Source: Spinellus fusiger (lineage: Eukaryota > Mucoromycota > Mucoromycetes > Mucorales > Phycomycetaceae). From it: 64,000 bases of DNA. The DNA lies in NCBI GenBank assembly GCA_025094145.1, contig JALLLS010000013.1, positions 496,001 through 560,000 of the forward strand, written 5' to 3'. How positions within the stretch are numbered: position 1 is the first letter of the stretch; each line of letters starts with the position of its first letter. The notes under the pieces are model-generated. The model searched no databases and had not been told where the DNA came from. It saw only the letters and a list, made by a program, of their open reading frames with translations. The translations under genes and the position numbers were made by a program. Below, one piece after another: positions 35,201-45,165 of this stretch.

Positions 35201-36275
35201 TGAATGTTTTTCATTGAATTTGTCTTTTGTTCTCTGGGTGGGTTTGTTGGGATTCGTTATATCATAACAAAGAATACCACCCCTAACCAAGAAGTAAGTA
35301 AGTATGTATGCTTGTCAAATCCCAACCCAATGAACTCTTACACATGAGTTGATATATAAATGATGTCTTGTTGCTGTGGCGACCATGCCATTTCCACCCA
35401 TAATGTTGTCTTTTGTTTGTCTGTCCACTGTGCATTGGATTGAGAAGGGAGGATTGTAGAACACAGTGACTCGGTAGGAATATGCCACAATCGAATATGC
35501 TTCAATCGGCGTGTGCTGGATGCTAATAATGGCCACCGAGGATGCGTTTCAAGGGTCTGGTCGGGCAGGGATTGCCAAGCTAGTGTATGGATGCCTTCTT
35601 CCTGATCGAACATCTCATACACTGTTGTCATCTTCAGCTGTGGGTCTAACTGCTCAATCCGAATCATTCCATTTACGTAGCCTACAGCAATATAGTCTTC
35701 ATTGCGTAGGGATAGGTGGGCCAATGCACGTACTTCTGCATTGACTTGGCACTTCTTAACCACAGTAGACTCAGCTGTGGACTGAGCTACCACAAGACCA
35801 GATTTGTCTCCTAGTTTTTTTTTGTATATGGTGAGATGGATCTTATCTCGTAGTTACTTATTATTTACCAGAAATGAGCACTGTTCCATCTCTAATTGAT
35901 AGTAGAGCAGTGACCTCTACCTAAGTGAGAATATTAGATCATTGGAACACTGTGGGTCAAAAGTGGTAGTTGGAGTGGACTTACAGCATGAACTTTATAG
36001 GTGCCTATGCACTTATTGTCTACTATATTCCATGCTCTAATGACTGGCTCCACCCCACTGGTAAAGCACACCTGGCCATGCGCAGCCACAGCCTGTATCT
36101 TTTCAAGAGAAGCAAGAAACGTGCTTCTGAAAGCCATAGTGCTCAAGTCCAATACTACCACGGAGTTACGTGCTGCATACACATAACTCCGTGGTTCTGC
36201 CACCGCAGACACGTAAGATGAATACCAGTTCGGTGCTGGTGGATATGCCTCACACTGAGAGAGTGTATCTTGCAT
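32230..36275 (-). CDS. Gemin5 orthologue (SMN-complex WD40 protein)
   Basis: Thirteen exons on the minus strand, first at 36275-35985 and last at 32524-32230, about 1076 aa. Begins 'PPAPNWYSSYVSAVAE', aligning with the start of animal Gemin5, followed by two WD40 propellers ('GMIRIEQLDP', 'IKWDVNTREPIHCI', 'LAYSTQYGRVGFYDVHSNRN', 'FGYTDGVVDVYS', 'TGGDDKFIFRWK'). After a basic linker comes the TPR-like dimerisation region: 'KIYEAVHVYRKGGKFREAIA' and 'LAKTRLPTDD' closely follow the animal protein. Gemin5 binds the Sm site and cap of pre-snRNAs and hands them to the SMN complex. The protein stops soon after the TPR region, so the C-terminal RNA-binding part of animal Gemin5 is absent. One intron (34539-34481) has alternative acceptors. 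Confidence 0.85.
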
Positions 36276-36405
36276 AGAGAGAGAAAAGGAGAGAGAAAAA
36301 GAGAGAAAAAAGAGAGAAAAAAAGAGAGAAAAAGAGGCAGAAGAAGCAGAAATGTTATTTTGAGTTCAAGATCAAGCTTTGGGCGCTTCGTGCACGTCCT
36401 TTTTA

Positions 36406-36583
36406 TCACAAACTGTCAAGCGGCCTTTTAGATTGTGATGATATATTTGGCAACAAAAATTATCACCAGAGGACTTAATAATTACAATACGGCACGACAA
36501 GTGTTTACACCTCTGTCGCATATTAAAATTACAATACGGCACGTCATTCATTTTGCTTTTAAATGCCGTTTGACAGTCTGTGA
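36406..36583. repeat. 19-bp inverted repeat enclosing a 16-bp direct repeat
   Basis: TCACAAACTGTCAAGCGGC (36406-36424) is inverted, with two mismatches, as GCCGTTTGACAGTCTGTGA (36565-36583). Between them ATTACAATACGGCACG occurs twice in direct orientation (36481-36496 and 36528-36543). It lies just upstream of the Gemin5 start. It may be a small non-autonomous element or a regulatory structure. Confidence 0.75.
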
Positions 36584-36756
36584 TATATGTCCATTGGTTT
36601 TTGCACATACAAGACTGCTTTTAATTTTTCAGATACATTCTATGGTTTAGTACAGTGACTTTCTAGAATCTTAGGTAGATCTCAAATTCAGACCATAGTT
36701 TCACTTTCGAAGATTAAAAGCTTTATTTAATATTGATTCATTTATTTTTCACTCTA

Positions 36757-37435
36757 ATGTCTACCTTCTCTAACACCACCAAGCAAACCCATAAGAACTA
36801 TTTGGAAACAAGAAAAAGGTAGATTGAAGACTCTAATCGTTGTCTCATTGCTCAAGAGGCTACTGTCAATGGGACCAGTCATGTTTCTATTTCTGCTAGG
36901 TTTGGAGTTATTAATCAGTCTATCTTCTATATCGTAAAGAAATACAAAGAGGCTGGTTGCTTCAAGACCAAAAGAAGCACTAGGCATAGGTCTATTCCTA
37001 GTCAGAGGGATGAGAGGAATTTTGCATGTGAAATGATAAGAGATTCATTCCAGACAATGGATCAGATCCGCAAATAAATGACCACTCAAGTGGCCAAGAA
37101 TATTTTCAAAATAATGATGAAGAACCATGGCCTGTATTTTTAAAGGGGGATCAGAAGAATGTCTCTTACCAATAAGCACAAAAAAATTGAGGCTTGCTTG
37201 GACCAACACCCACCTTCACTGGAGAGAAGAAGACTGGAGGGCAGTCTTCGTGTCTGGTGAGTCAATGCATCAGTTGATCAGGACCAACAACCCTATCAGA
37301 ACGCTACAAAGAAAGGATTAGTGGTTTCTCCTAAAGAATATGAATCCAATAAAGAAGTTTGGTGATGGTGATGTGGTGTAGGACTGTCATTGAAGCAAAT
37401 GGTGGCCACACCAAATATTGAGGATCTTCACCCAA
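36757..37435 (+). pseudogene. Decayed Tc1-like transposase, N-terminal and middle parts
   Basis: Starts with an ATG and a helix-turn-helix region ('SNRCLIAQEATVNG', 'VSISARFGVINQSIFYIVKK'), continues with 'MTTQVAKNIFKIMMKNHGLY' and, in another frame, 'LHWREEDWRAVFVSGES', which corresponds to the LHWTxEDWxxVxWSDES block around the first catalytic Asp; here the Asp is replaced by Gly. Stops and frameshifts throughout. It runs up to element E6. Confidence 0.75.
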
Positions 37436-37447
37436 TAAACTGTTATT

Positions 37448-37948
37448 TACACATCCAAAGATTATTCTGGCTTTTAAGCGGTAATATAATTATCTCTTGA
37501 AGTCCAGAAAATTACTTTTTAAGGAACAATGTTTAAAATCAAAAGGTTTATGAGTGTCCAAATCATTATTTCCTCTTGTGGAATACCTCACTACCAAATT
37601 GTATTATCAATGAAATATAGTGTTAATGAATGGTTTTTTATGAAAATACTATAGCCACTCTATAAATAGTTTTATACAGCAAATACTGTGAGTTTATTAA
37701 TAGTACATTATGTTAAAAGAATAGTAATGACTGAGTTAGAATATTGATTTTATTTATTCCTTCTGTATCCAACTTTATACTTTTCAATTGTTAAGTCAAT
37801 TATTATTACTAAAATAAGCAGATAGAGTTTGAAATAGTTTATTTACACAGTGAAAAGACCTTTCCAAACATATTAGCCAATCAAAGAAATAGTGTGATTC
37901 AACAGTCTGTAGATTACCTTTTATATCCTAAGAATCTTTAGGTGTGTA
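37448..37948. mobile_element. TA-flanked TIR element E6, MITE-sized (0.5 kb)
   Basis: Left end TACACATCCAAAGATTATTC, right end read inward TACACACCTAAAGATTCTTA; TA at both edges. It is an internally deleted relative of E1/E4 (shares 'AAAATCAAAAGGTTTATGAG' near the left and the block with 'AGAGTTTGAAATAG' near the right). Its right end overlaps the last codons of the bL27m gene, see that entry. Confidence 0.82.
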
Positions 37949-38558
37949 GGTGTGTAGCCAGGTCAGGAGAAGTCAAGTCCACCAAATCAAAGCGTCTGGG
38001 CTTGGGTTGTCCTACAGGCACGGGCAATGCGTCCTGTCGATTAAAGGTAATGCCTACAAAACGACGCTTGGGCTGGGCAGGGTCCTTGTAAAAGTGGACA
38101 AATCCAGGCTCAAGGGCAAACAGGGTATGATCTTTTCCCATGCCAACCTAGAAACAGCAACAGCAACAAAAATAACAGCAGAAGAAGACCATTTTCCAAT
38201 AAGTAAAAAAGAAGAAAGAAAGAAAGAAAGGAAAAAAAAGCCTAGGGTCTGATGCTGATGCTTACATTGTCTCCAGGGTGAATCTGGGTACCACGTTGGC
38301 GTACAATAATATTGCCTGTAATCACTTCCTGACCACCAAACTTCTTTACACCGAGACGTCGACCCGCAGAGTCTCTTCCGTTACGAGAAGAACCTCCTGA
38401 CTTTTTGGAAGCCCAACGCACCTGTGCATCTACAACGTCAGTGTCAGTAGAGTTCTTACTGGCTATCCTGTACCTAAAGAAGGGCGTGTGACTGTCCAAA
38501 CAGAAGGTCGTGTTGTTGTCAGTCCGAAAGAACCGATGGATCGTGTAAGTAATGACAT
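37938..38558 (-). CDS. Mitochondrial large-subunit ribosomal protein bL27m
   Basis: Three exons on the minus strand: 38558-38474, 38429-38266, 38147-37938; 152 aa. The first exon is a Ser/Thr/Arg-rich presequence ([19 protein letters not shown]). The mature start '[20 protein letters not shown]' and '[27 protein letters not shown]' are the bL27 signature; its N-terminal tail reaches the ribosome's peptidyl-transferase centre. The C-terminal extension after 'GFVHFYKDP' is typical of fungal Mrp7-like proteins. The last residues and the TAA stop are read from the terminal repeat of transposon E6. The second exon uses the acceptor at 38430-38431, because the later CAG acceptor breaks the frame. 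Confidence 0.92.
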
Positions 38559-38810
38559 GACTTGTCTTCTTGTCTGGCACAGAAACAAGACAGATAAAAT
38601 GAAAAAACGGGACTTGCTTTTTGCTATGAACACGTGAGGTAATGTTGGTCCTTTTCTCTCACCCCCTCCACTCTGTCTCTCTCTTCTCCCAAGCAACAGT
38701 CACACTCCACGGTGGCGTCATCGCAAAAGGGAGAGAAAGGGGGGAAAAGGCACCGTCTTTTGAATAGGCAAGGTTGGTGGCTGACCCACAAGACAAAAAA
38801 AGAGGGCGAA

Positions 38811-38818
38811 TGACGTCA
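38811..38818. promoter_or_regulatory. CRE-like palindrome TGACGTCA in a bidirectional promoter
   Basis: Perfect 8-bp ATF/CREB-type palindrome, 64 bp before the ATP synthase subunit g start codon, in the 323-bp space between two divergent mitochondrial-protein genes. A second copy sits in the dephospho-CoA kinase/UFD2 promoter. Confidence 0.5.
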
Positions 38819-38881
38819 TCGGTAGAGCCTCGTCTCTGTGTTGTTTGATTTTCCAGCTCCCCTTTTATTCTTTCTTTGACC

Positions 38882-39269
38882 ATGTCTGCCAAGATTGCCA
38901 GTGCCTTTCAATGCACCCTCTCCAAATGGACAGGTGAGTGTTCTCCAGATAGGCACTAGAAACTAACTCTCCCTATGAGCAGCTATCCAGAAGCCTATTC
39001 TGTACAATGCCAAGGTAGCAGGTGAAATTGTCAAGCAAGTCTACACCAAGGAAGGCATGGCTTTCCCTACAGGCCAGCAGTGGGCCGAGGCACAGGCTTC
39101 TCTCAAAAAGATCAACATGGCCTGTGTAAAGAATCTGACCGTACGTGACTTTGCAAAGGGTGGTATTGTGGCTGCAGAATTCTACACCTTTTATCTTGTG
39201 GGCGAAATCATTGGACGCAGAAACTTGGTCGGTTACAATGTGCCTACTGTACAGCACCACCACGAGTAG
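38882..39269 (+). CDS. Mitochondrial F1Fo ATP synthase subunit g
   Basis: Two exons, 38882-38933 and 38983-39269; 112 aa. The first exon ends after 'LSKWT' and joins to 'AIQKPILYNAKVAGEIVKQVYTKEGMA', followed by 'FYTFYLVGEIIGRRNLVGY', the single C-terminal membrane helix with its GxxxG-like G-E-I-I-G element that mediates ATP synthase dimer contacts. Subunit g (Atp20 in yeast) is part of the dimer interface that shapes cristae. Length is right for the family. It shares an intergenic promoter region with the divergent bL27m gene, both encoding mitochondrial proteins. Confidence 0.85.
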
Positions 39270-39493
39270 AAGACTTCCCTCTCTATGAATGAATGAATGA
39301 ATGAATGAATGAGAAATGAAAGAAAGAGAAAAGAAGAAAAAAGAGCCAATAGAAAAAGAGAAAAATGCAAAAGAAAAGTGTACAAAAGAAGACTTTTTTT
39401 TTTGGTTTTGTTCTTTTTCTAAGCTGGTGTGTTTGTCTTTATCTTTGCTGTGTGGGGTTGTTTTCGGGCTGCGTGTGTGGGTTGTTTATTTTA

Positions 39494-40057
39494 TTATTCA
39501 TGGTTGACATGGCCTTTCTCCATAAGCACGTGACGAATGCGCTGTTTCTTTTTTCTGATGAGGGTTCTCACACGAGCATTGTCGGTTCGGATGCCTTGTT
39601 CAGTGTGGGTGAGGAAATGTTGGACAGCAGAAAGCCAGTCTTGCATGTAGGTCTCGTCTTTGAGCTGTTCTTGGTTGGGTCGGGTGTGGATGTCCATGTG
39701 CTTAGCACGCTTAGAGAGTCCAGCTGTGGGGTGGTTAAGTAAACAATGAATATCTATGTGTGTATGTGTGTGTGTACGTGGGGACTAGGACCTACCTTTG
39801 CGTATTGGTCTTTTGGGTGCTATAGGACGGTGGATGCGTACTGTTGCTGTTGCTATGGGTGGTGGTGTGGGTGGTGGTGGGTATGCAGTGTTGGTGGTGG
39901 GTGAAGAAGGGGTATCCTGGTAATGAAGAGTGATTTCGTCATAGTGGGACATGTAGTAGTAGCGATAGTTGCTGGGCCAAACAGACTGCTCTGGTGTCTC
40001 CAGTGGTGGTTGTGGTGGTTTTTCCTTTTCTTTCAGAGGTGGTTCAGTCGAGTGCAT
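39494..40057 (-). CDS. Hypothetical protein, Pro-rich N-terminus and basic C-terminus
   Basis: Two exons on the minus strand, 40057-39796 and 39723-39494; 163 aa. I do not recognise the family. The N-terminal half is rich in Pro, Thr and Tyr ('YPPPPTPPPIATATVRIHRP') and probably disordered. The C-terminal half is predicted helical and strongly basic: 'MQDWLSAVQHFLTHTEQGI' and 'RVRTLIRKKKQRIRHVLM'. Splice sites are canonical (GTAGGT donor, ACAG acceptor) and the frame is kept, which supports a real gene. It ends 224 bp from the convergent subunit g gene. A nucleic-acid-binding or ribosome-associated role would fit the charge but is a guess. Confidence 0.6.
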
Positions 40058-40320
40058 TCTTTAATCAAGTGTCAATGAGACAAGGGCTGTGGGTAAAATT
40101 ATAAGTGAAAGAGAGAAAAAGACAGAAAAAGGCAATAATGAAATCTACAAGACATAGCCTTTTTGATGTCATCAAAATATAGAAATGAGACAAAGCATAA
40201 GGTTGACTGAGGAATACTTCAATGTAGGCGTCTTTCTGTTCAAGAGGAGTTGTATTTCTTGTCTTATATATAGTGAAGTGCTATACAATCTATTCTGCTT
40301 CTGCTTCTGCTTCTGTTGAC

Positions 40321-41684
40321 TACACACCAGGAGATCTTTAGGATATAAAAAGAAATAGTCAAACTACAATTGTTTAAGAAATGACATTGATTTGAAAAGC
40401 AAAAATAAATTATGTATTCATGTTAGTTTTTTAAATAAAGGTTATGTAGATTTACCTGTAAATATCTGAATCCCATAGGAAACCACTTTCGATGTGGTGA
40501 TATATAATATGAATACAAATATCTATTCTTTTCTACAGAATAGAGCTATTTGGAGGCGAACATTTAATCCCTCTTCTGTGATTGTATAGATATTCTTTGA
40601 TGCATTCACATCTCTGTCCCAAACAATTCTATAAACTTAGCAAGCATGGATACTGTTGAAATTTACTAACACCTCGGTGAAGTTATTTGTGTTATAAGTG
40701 TGGCAGATCTTGAGAACAAAAATAAGAGTAACTGTTAGAAGAGCTATTCATATTGGGTGAGAGGTCAATCATGTTTACTCTCGACGTTCGGAACTCATCG
40801 ACATCAACTAGAAGAAGATCTCCATCTTTTTGTCTCTTTTTCAATGATTGATATAAAATTCTCGTCAAACCAACACGATGACCTTTGAACTTGGTAGCAT
40901 CTTTTACCTTTATTTCTGTGCCATAAGCAACAACTGGCAGCTTGGTAGGATCGTACTCCAATCTTTTTAGGTGCCAATGCCCGTTTTCAATAATAAAATA
41001 ATAGTAAAAACAATTAGTTCGAGATGCATTAATGTACTCTCTATGTATGTCGTATTACCCTTGCACTGGCACCTTCTTCTTGCCTTTGTCTTTGTAACGG
41101 ATTCACTCGGTTTATTATAGTAAAATAATATACAATAGAAACTGACTAACATGTCAGACATAATAAACATATACTCACTAGATCACAACTGTTGGTTTAT
41201 ATACCAGACAAAAACAAACAAGTTAAAGAGGGTAGAAGTTATGAAGAACAACAGACAGTGTAATTAGCAGATATTAATATCCGAACAGAAGAGAACAATA
41301 CGAAATTTCACAAGTCATTTGCTTAATCAGAACTACCAAAGTAATGCAGACTACAACAACATTCTAGAAAGAAAAGAGTTGCTTAAAGAACAGTTGCCTA
41401 GTTACCAGTTGTACTCAAATTGTATGTTATGTTCCTGTTCATGTACCCTCTTTGATTTCCCTAGACCAGCCTTTGTACTAAGATAGGCTTTAAGTACTTG
41501 AGTAGCTAACTGTTTCTTGTTCTCGACTTGTTTTCTTTCTGTATTCCCATAGGGTGCCATTATTATTCCAACCACAAGTTTGCCTTCTGTCACTCCATAC
41601 CCTTCTCTTTTCTCTTAATCTCCGTATGAGTGACCAGTCTTAAGAGGTCCTACGTGCCTCTTATCTCATAGCAACAGAATATTT
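40321..41684 (-). mobile_element. TIR element E3 with a second Fanzor-like fragment
   Basis: Left end TACACACCAGGAGATCTTTA matches E2's left end, with TA at the edge. E3 follows E2 closely through the Fanzor-coding part and continues beyond E2's deletion into about 300 bp more coding-like sequence (minus-strand frame 41593-41402). No right terminal repeat is visible; the sequence runs directly into element E4, so E3 is truncated at the junction. Confidence 0.75.
40562..41593 (-). pseudogene. Fanzor (TnpB-like) remnant in E3
   Basis: Read on the minus strand: a frame of 63 codons (41593-41402, 'GYIMAP'-like start 'KLVVGIIMAPYG', basic end), a degenerate middle, then 'HWHLKRLEYDPTKLPVVAYG', 'KGHRVGLTRILYQSLKKRQK', 'LLLVDVDEFRTSR' (to about 40788), an intron with the same GTAAAC start and CTCAAG end as in E2, and 'ICHTYNTNN...WDRDVNASKNIY'. 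Here the DEFRTSR motif is intact but the zinc ribbon is lost (CHTY instead of CHTC, a stop and Tyr in the second pair). So E2 and E3 are broken in complementary places and neither can encode an active nuclease. Confidence 0.7.
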
Positions 41685-42878
41685 TTGGGATATAAAGGGA
41701 AATACATGAACAATGAAATCATATTATTTCTTTGGTTGGCTAATGTGTTTGAAAAGAACCTTTTCACTGCCTGTCTGTCTTAGCATTGACTATGGACTGT
41801 GTAATTAAACACTATAAAGTTGGAGAAAAGGAAGAAGCAAAACTGACATTGTAACTCAATCACTGCATTTAATGTTTAACATGTGCTATCCATAAGCCTA
41901 CAGTATTTGCAGCATGACACTGCTTGGGAAATATTTATTACAGAACCTATAAAGTTAACTCTAGTGGTCATTGTCCATAAAATAGAACCAAACTTACTTA
42001 TATTAAGAGCATTATAGACATTCATTGACTCAATATTCATAATCACTTCAGTAACTATCTTATTGTAACTGGTATTAACAATAGTACTTGATGACAACAA
42101 AGTATTATTTATAATACTGGGCTTTAGGCTCAAGGCAAATAGAGTGTGAATTGTTTGACTTGTAAATCTAACTTATGAATTTTGACTTAATTATAGGAAA
42201 GTAAAGGCTAAAGTGATACCTCACCAGAATGAAAATATTTTCTATTCTCTGGTCTGTTATTATTTTGCTATTTCCAACACTGTCAATATAACATAATATT
42301 TAAGTACTCGTCAAGATGAGCATAAATAAGCAAGTTAATTTGCTATTATTAACAAAGAGAAACAATAGAAGGAGTTGATAGACACTACCAAGGACTATTC
42401 TAGTGATAAAAAGGTAAGCAGTGTCTTCATCTGGGCTATGGCTTATTCTAATCTACAAGACACTCATTGTATTGTTATTAGGCAAGTAAAGACTCCATTC
42501 AAGTCAGTCCCAGGTGGTCTTCTACAAGGTCAATAATGTCTAGGGTATACTCCTGAGCATAGTTATCTATCTCCCAAGGATAAATAACAAGGCCTTTAAG
42601 TTGTGGATTCTATTGCTATGAAGGAATAGGCCTAGAACAGCAGTAGCTATAGTAATAGTATAGTATTAGCTACATTATTATAATAAACAATTTTATCCAT
42701 CAACACTATATTTTACTGATAATACACTTTGATAGTAAGGTATCCACAAAAGGAAATAATTATTTGGATACGCAAACCTTTTGATTTTAAATACTGTTCC
42801 ATAAAAGGCAAGACATTTTTAGATGTAAAAGGAATGAGATATCACCACTTAAAGACCAGAAAAATCTTTGGGTGTGTA
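41685..42878. mobile_element. TIR element E4 (E1-like)
   Basis: Matches E1 along its length, from a degenerate left end (TATTTTTGGGATATAAAG at about 41685) to a good right end (ATCTTTGGGTGTGTA, TA at 42877-42878). No convincing ORF. Its last ~440 bp form an inverted repeat with E5. Confidence 0.8.
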
Positions 42879-43731
42879 GAGTGGAGAAGCAGAAAAAGTC
42901 ACTTGGACATACAATAATCATGCCAAGACTAGTACCAAATCCTAGACCCATCAGCACTTCTATAAACTCCTTCATCATATCCTACCCATCCAATAAAAGA
43001 TAGTTTCATAAGAAACTCCATAAGCTAGAAAGGGAAAGAGGCCTATTTCTATAGGCAAATGGAGTCCACACATTGTCACCTGCAACGGTCATCGTCTTTA
43101 TTTCTATAGGACAGAAAAGACATGAACAGTGGCCATGTTCCTATCTTTTAATATAAATAAAAACTTTGTCTTTGTCTTATCCATTTCATATTATAGATAC
43201 AGTTAGTACAGTGCCAAACAACAGATCTTTTTGCACCCAAAGCTGCATGATAGACTGTTCTGGTGCTGGGTGTGGTAACAATAGCTGGTGTACACACCCA
43301 AAGATTTTTCTGGTCTTTAAGTGGTGATATCTCATTCCTTTTACATCTAAAAATGTCTTGCCTTTTATGGAACAGTATTTAAAATCAAAAGGTTTGCGTA
43401 TCCAAATAATTATTTCCTTTTGTGGATACCTTACTATCAAAGTGTATTATCAGTAAAATATAGTGTTGATGGATAAAATTGTTTATTATAATAATGTAGC
43501 TAATACTATACTATTACTATAGCTACTGCTGTTCTAGGCCTATTCCTTCATAGCAATAGAATCCACAACTTAAAGGCCTTGTTATTTATCCTTGGGAGAT
43601 AGATAACTATGCTCAGGAGTATACCCTAGACATTATTGACCTTGTAGAAGACCACCTGGGACTGACTTGAATGGAGTCTTTACTTGCCTAATAACAATAC
43701 AATGAGTGTCTTGTAGATTATAATGAGCTCA
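42440..43731. repeat. Large palindrome: ~440-bp inverted arms, 412-bp spacer
   Basis: The right part of E4 (about 42440-42878) recurs in inverted orientation as E5 (43291 to about 43731). By eye I find no mismatch over most of the arm, although outside the arms E4 and E5 have clearly diverged. The 412-bp centre (42879-43290) is unique in the window. Transcription through it would give a long hairpin. Confidence 0.8.
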
Positions 43732-43884
43732 AGCCCAGAGGAAGACACTGCTTACCTTTTTACTCTCAGAATAGTCTTTGGTAGTGTCTACATCTTTCTT
43801 CTATTGTTTCTCTTTTTTAATAATGGCACAATACCTTGCTCAGTTATACTCATCTACTTCAAAACTGGCAATCATTTTGTCTAT
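43291..43884. mobile_element. TIR element E5 (inverted, truncated)
   Basis: Starts with the terminal repeat TACACACCCAAAGATTTTTC, follows the reverse complement of E4/E1 and stops at about 43884, where Tc1 copy C begins. The outer part matches E1 better than E4 (for example TTAATAATGGCACAATACC). Confidence 0.8.
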
Positions 43885-44222
43885 TCATAGAAACACTATA
43901 CAAATAATTGCATATGATTTGAGAAATATGAATGATGTAAAAACAAGGTTGTTTGGTCTGATGAATCCCGTTTTACAGTCGTGTACAATAATAAAGGGAC
44001 TGGAGTGATTAAAAATAAAGGTTTTGTTACAAATCACTGAGAAATCTCTTTATAATAAGAATGTAGACAATCATCTAAAGAACAACTACTCTAAGTCTTG
44101 TGTTATTCCATAAACTTTTTATTATAGACATCTTAGACTGATGGATATGCCTTTATTTTGAAAAATAAAATAAAAATAAAAATTTTATTTTTCTGTCCAC
44201 TCGCTTATTACTTGGGACTGTA
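43885..44222 (+). mobile_element. Tc1-like fragment, copy C
   Basis: Same family as copies A and B. It keeps a piece that A and B lack: 'VVWSDESRFT', with the first catalytic Asp, at about 43946-43980. It ends in the family's right inverted repeat (TATTACTTGGGACTGTA) at about 44222. Left end and most of the transposase are missing. Confidence 0.75.
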
Positions 44223-44837
44223 TATGTGCATAGAAAGCTCATAGGATTCACAGTTTCCATTGATAGAAATACAAACATTATGCTTTAACACAACTTCTTG
44301 ATTTTCAGATCATGGATTCAATCCATGGCATATGAAAACCGATGATAAAACAGAAATAGTATAAAAATAAAAGGTCAACTTGTCTTTATTTTATATTCTT
44401 CATGGAACCTGCTCTAAAGATTGTAGCAGTGAAGAACTCAATCACTTGTATTGAATAGAAGCCGAGTTATCTCTATCAGGACATACATCTTCAACAGTCA
44501 ATTATGAAAGATTTGCAAGATATTTCGAGGAAAGAGCTAGAGCCACCCCAGTGTTGCATAACTAATTATTCAAATGAAGATACTTCTGCTGTGGAAAACT
44601 GGAATGCCAATGGTTTGCTCTAATTTCGTAAAATGAAGCTTTTGATCTTTATTATTCAACAACAATCAGACAAACATCTAGCTAATAGTAGCCAATCCAC
44701 CAAAACATAAAAAAAAGAATCCAGTGTAGTTATCACTGCACTAAACTAAGATACATATAAGTCTTTTTTTATTATTATTATTATTTATGTCATACTACAT
44801 TTCTACACTATTTTATTTCCCCAAAAATACACCAATA
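44223..44837. other. Spacer without recognisable features
   Basis: AT-rich, no open frame of interest, one short ATT run at 44768-44784. Nothing assigned. Confidence 0.5.
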
Positions 44838-45003
44838 CTCTCTGAAGATAGTGTAGCTATTGCTAAAATAGGTAGACAGAGTTTGAAATATTTAATTTAG
44901 ACATCGAGAATACCTTTTTTAGACACACCAGCCAATTATAGAAATAGTGTGATTTTATTGTCCGTGTATTTACTTTTATATCCCAAAAATCTTTAGGTGT
45001 GTA
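44838..45003. mobile_element. TIR element E7 (end fragment)
   Basis: Right-end fragment of the E family: shares 'GCTATTGCTAAAATAGG' and 'AGAGTTTGAAATA' with E6 and E1 and ends AATCTTTAGGTGTGTA with TA at 45002-45003. It lies 163 bp upstream of the STE50-like start codon. Confidence 0.75.
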
Positions 45004-45165
45004 GGGCTTCTTTCTCTTTTCTCTATAGACTCAACACGGCAGTCATCAACACACTCACCCTTGTCAGTAGTCCACCTAGTCTATCTTAGCACGTAAATTC
45101 ACAAGAAAGTATTATTTAGAATCAGTCATTAACTCAAAATAGTCTTCTCAAAGAATAAAGCCAAC

